15,982 bases of DNA from CAYRIF01 sp964424205 (GTDB lineage: Bacteria > Bacteroidota > Bacteroidia > Cytophagales > Cyclobacteriaceae): contig CAYRIF010000053.1 in NCBI GenBank assembly GCA_964424205.1, positions 1 through 15,982 of the forward strand, in the 5' to 3' direction. The notes under the pieces are model-generated. The model made no database searches. It was not told the origin of the DNA and saw nothing but the letters and a program-made list of their open reading frames with translations. Position 1 is the first letter of the stretch; each line of letters opens with the position of its first letter. A program made the position numbers and the translations under genes. This document shows, piece after piece, positions 15,756 through 15,982 of this stretch.

Positions 15756-15812
15756 TTCGGTGATATTCGAATTTTTAATCAATTCACTGAAACTATGGCA
15801 TCGCCGAATATC
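15756..15812. other. Two overlapping, mutually exclusive inverted repeats upstream of trkA
   Basis: TTCGGTGAT (15756-15764) can pair with ATCGCCGAA (15800-15808) over nine positions with one G-U. GATATTCG (15762-15769) can instead pair perfectly with CGAATATC (15805-15812). The arms overlap, so only one can form at a time. No open frame covers the stretch. It may be a degraded repeat or a regulatory RNA segment. Confidence 0.35.
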
Positions 15813-15843
15813 CATATATCAATACCTCATCCACAATAATTTA

Positions 15844-15897
15844 TTTTATAAAAGAGACCTGGTAGGTTTTAAAACCTACCAGGTCTCTTTTATAAAA
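15844..15897. repeat. 54-base perfect palindrome, REP-like and probable bidirectional terminator
   Basis: All 27 bases on each side of the centre (15870/15871) are complementary. The core is GAGACCTGGTAGGTTTT and its reverse complement, and each strand's hairpin is followed by TTTTATAAAA. It starts 18 bases past the stop of the gene at the right edge, so on the minus strand it can end that transcript. Very similar palindromes with a CCTGnnAGGTTT core recur between genes in many Bacteroidota genomes, as I recall; the copy number here is unknown. Confidence 0.85.
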
Positions 15898-15915
15898 CAG
15901 AATTTTACGCAATAA

Positions 15916-15982
15916 CTATAGCTTCTCTCCCCAGTTCAAACCTAAATCACTAACTATTTTTTTTCCAGCCAAGCAATTTTTT
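15916..15982 (-). CDS. C-terminal fragment of an unidentified gene entering from the right edge
   Basis: On the minus strand one frame is open from the window edge to a TAG at 15916-15918 and gives 21 residues, KNCLAGKKIVSDLGLNWGEK and a final L. The other two minus-strand frames stop sooner. The composition looks protein-like and the stop falls just before the terminator-like palindrome, both of which support a real gene end. I do not recognise the family from so short a piece, and an open frame of this length could arise by chance. Confidence 0.45.
   Translation of the reverse strand, partial: KNCLAGKKIVSDLGLNWGEKL

Overview
The window looks like chromosomal DNA from a low-GC member of the Bacteroidota, most likely a Cytophagales-type marine or soil bacterium. 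Three things point there. Promoters have the Bacteroidota form (TTG, 20-base spacer, TAnnTTTG), and this form recurs upstream of rplM, the ppiD-like gene and the tRNA gene. Translation starts lack Shine-Dalgarno sequences and sit in A-rich leaders. The proteins have Bacteroidota-style sequences (L13, S9, a PpiD-like SurA_N/parvulin protein, a DUF493 protein, a CtlX-type hydrolase). No prophage, insertion sequence, CRISPR array or integrated element is visible; this is mostly housekeeping DNA with a few accessory insertions.

Layout, left to right. Bases 1-210 are the 3' end of an RluA-type pseudouridine synthase gene. Bases 321-927 hold a toxin-antitoxin-like pair: a PIN-domain nuclease whose 3' end overlaps a 51-codon antitoxin-like gene. 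Bases 1109-3842 are the ribosomal operon rplM-rpsI-rpsB-tsf, with a promoter, an internal terminator plus a competing antiterminator between rpsB and tsf, and a strong final terminator. Bases 3875-5367 hold a small membrane protein and a CNNM/CBS/CorC-type membrane protein. Bases 5407-7959 hold a promoter, a PpiD-like periplasmic chaperone and a DUF493 protein, with two inverted repeats between the two genes.

From about 8088 to the right end every gene is on the minus strand. In transcription order from the right these are: an unidentified gene entering from the edge, a 54-base perfect palindrome, trkA-trkH (potassium uptake), an arginine-deiminase-like hydrolase followed by a CtlX-type hydrolase, a sugar:proton symporter followed by galK, and tRNA-Arg(CCU) with its own promoter.

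How the genes work together. The ribosomal operon makes L13, S9, S2 and EF-Ts. TrkH is the potassium channel subunit and TrkA its nucleotide-gated cytoplasmic ring. The two guanidino-group hydrolases could run arginine (or methylarginine) to citrulline to ornithine. The symporter and galactokinase form a small uptake-and-phosphorylation unit, probably for galactose. Stretches without genes are all under 300 bases. The longest, 928-1191, carries only the rplM promoter and leader, and 10794-10915 shows nothing I can support. The points most worth a second look are the rpsB-tsf attenuator-like structure, the toxin-first TA pair with its easily missed 51-codon partner, and the 54-base palindrome.
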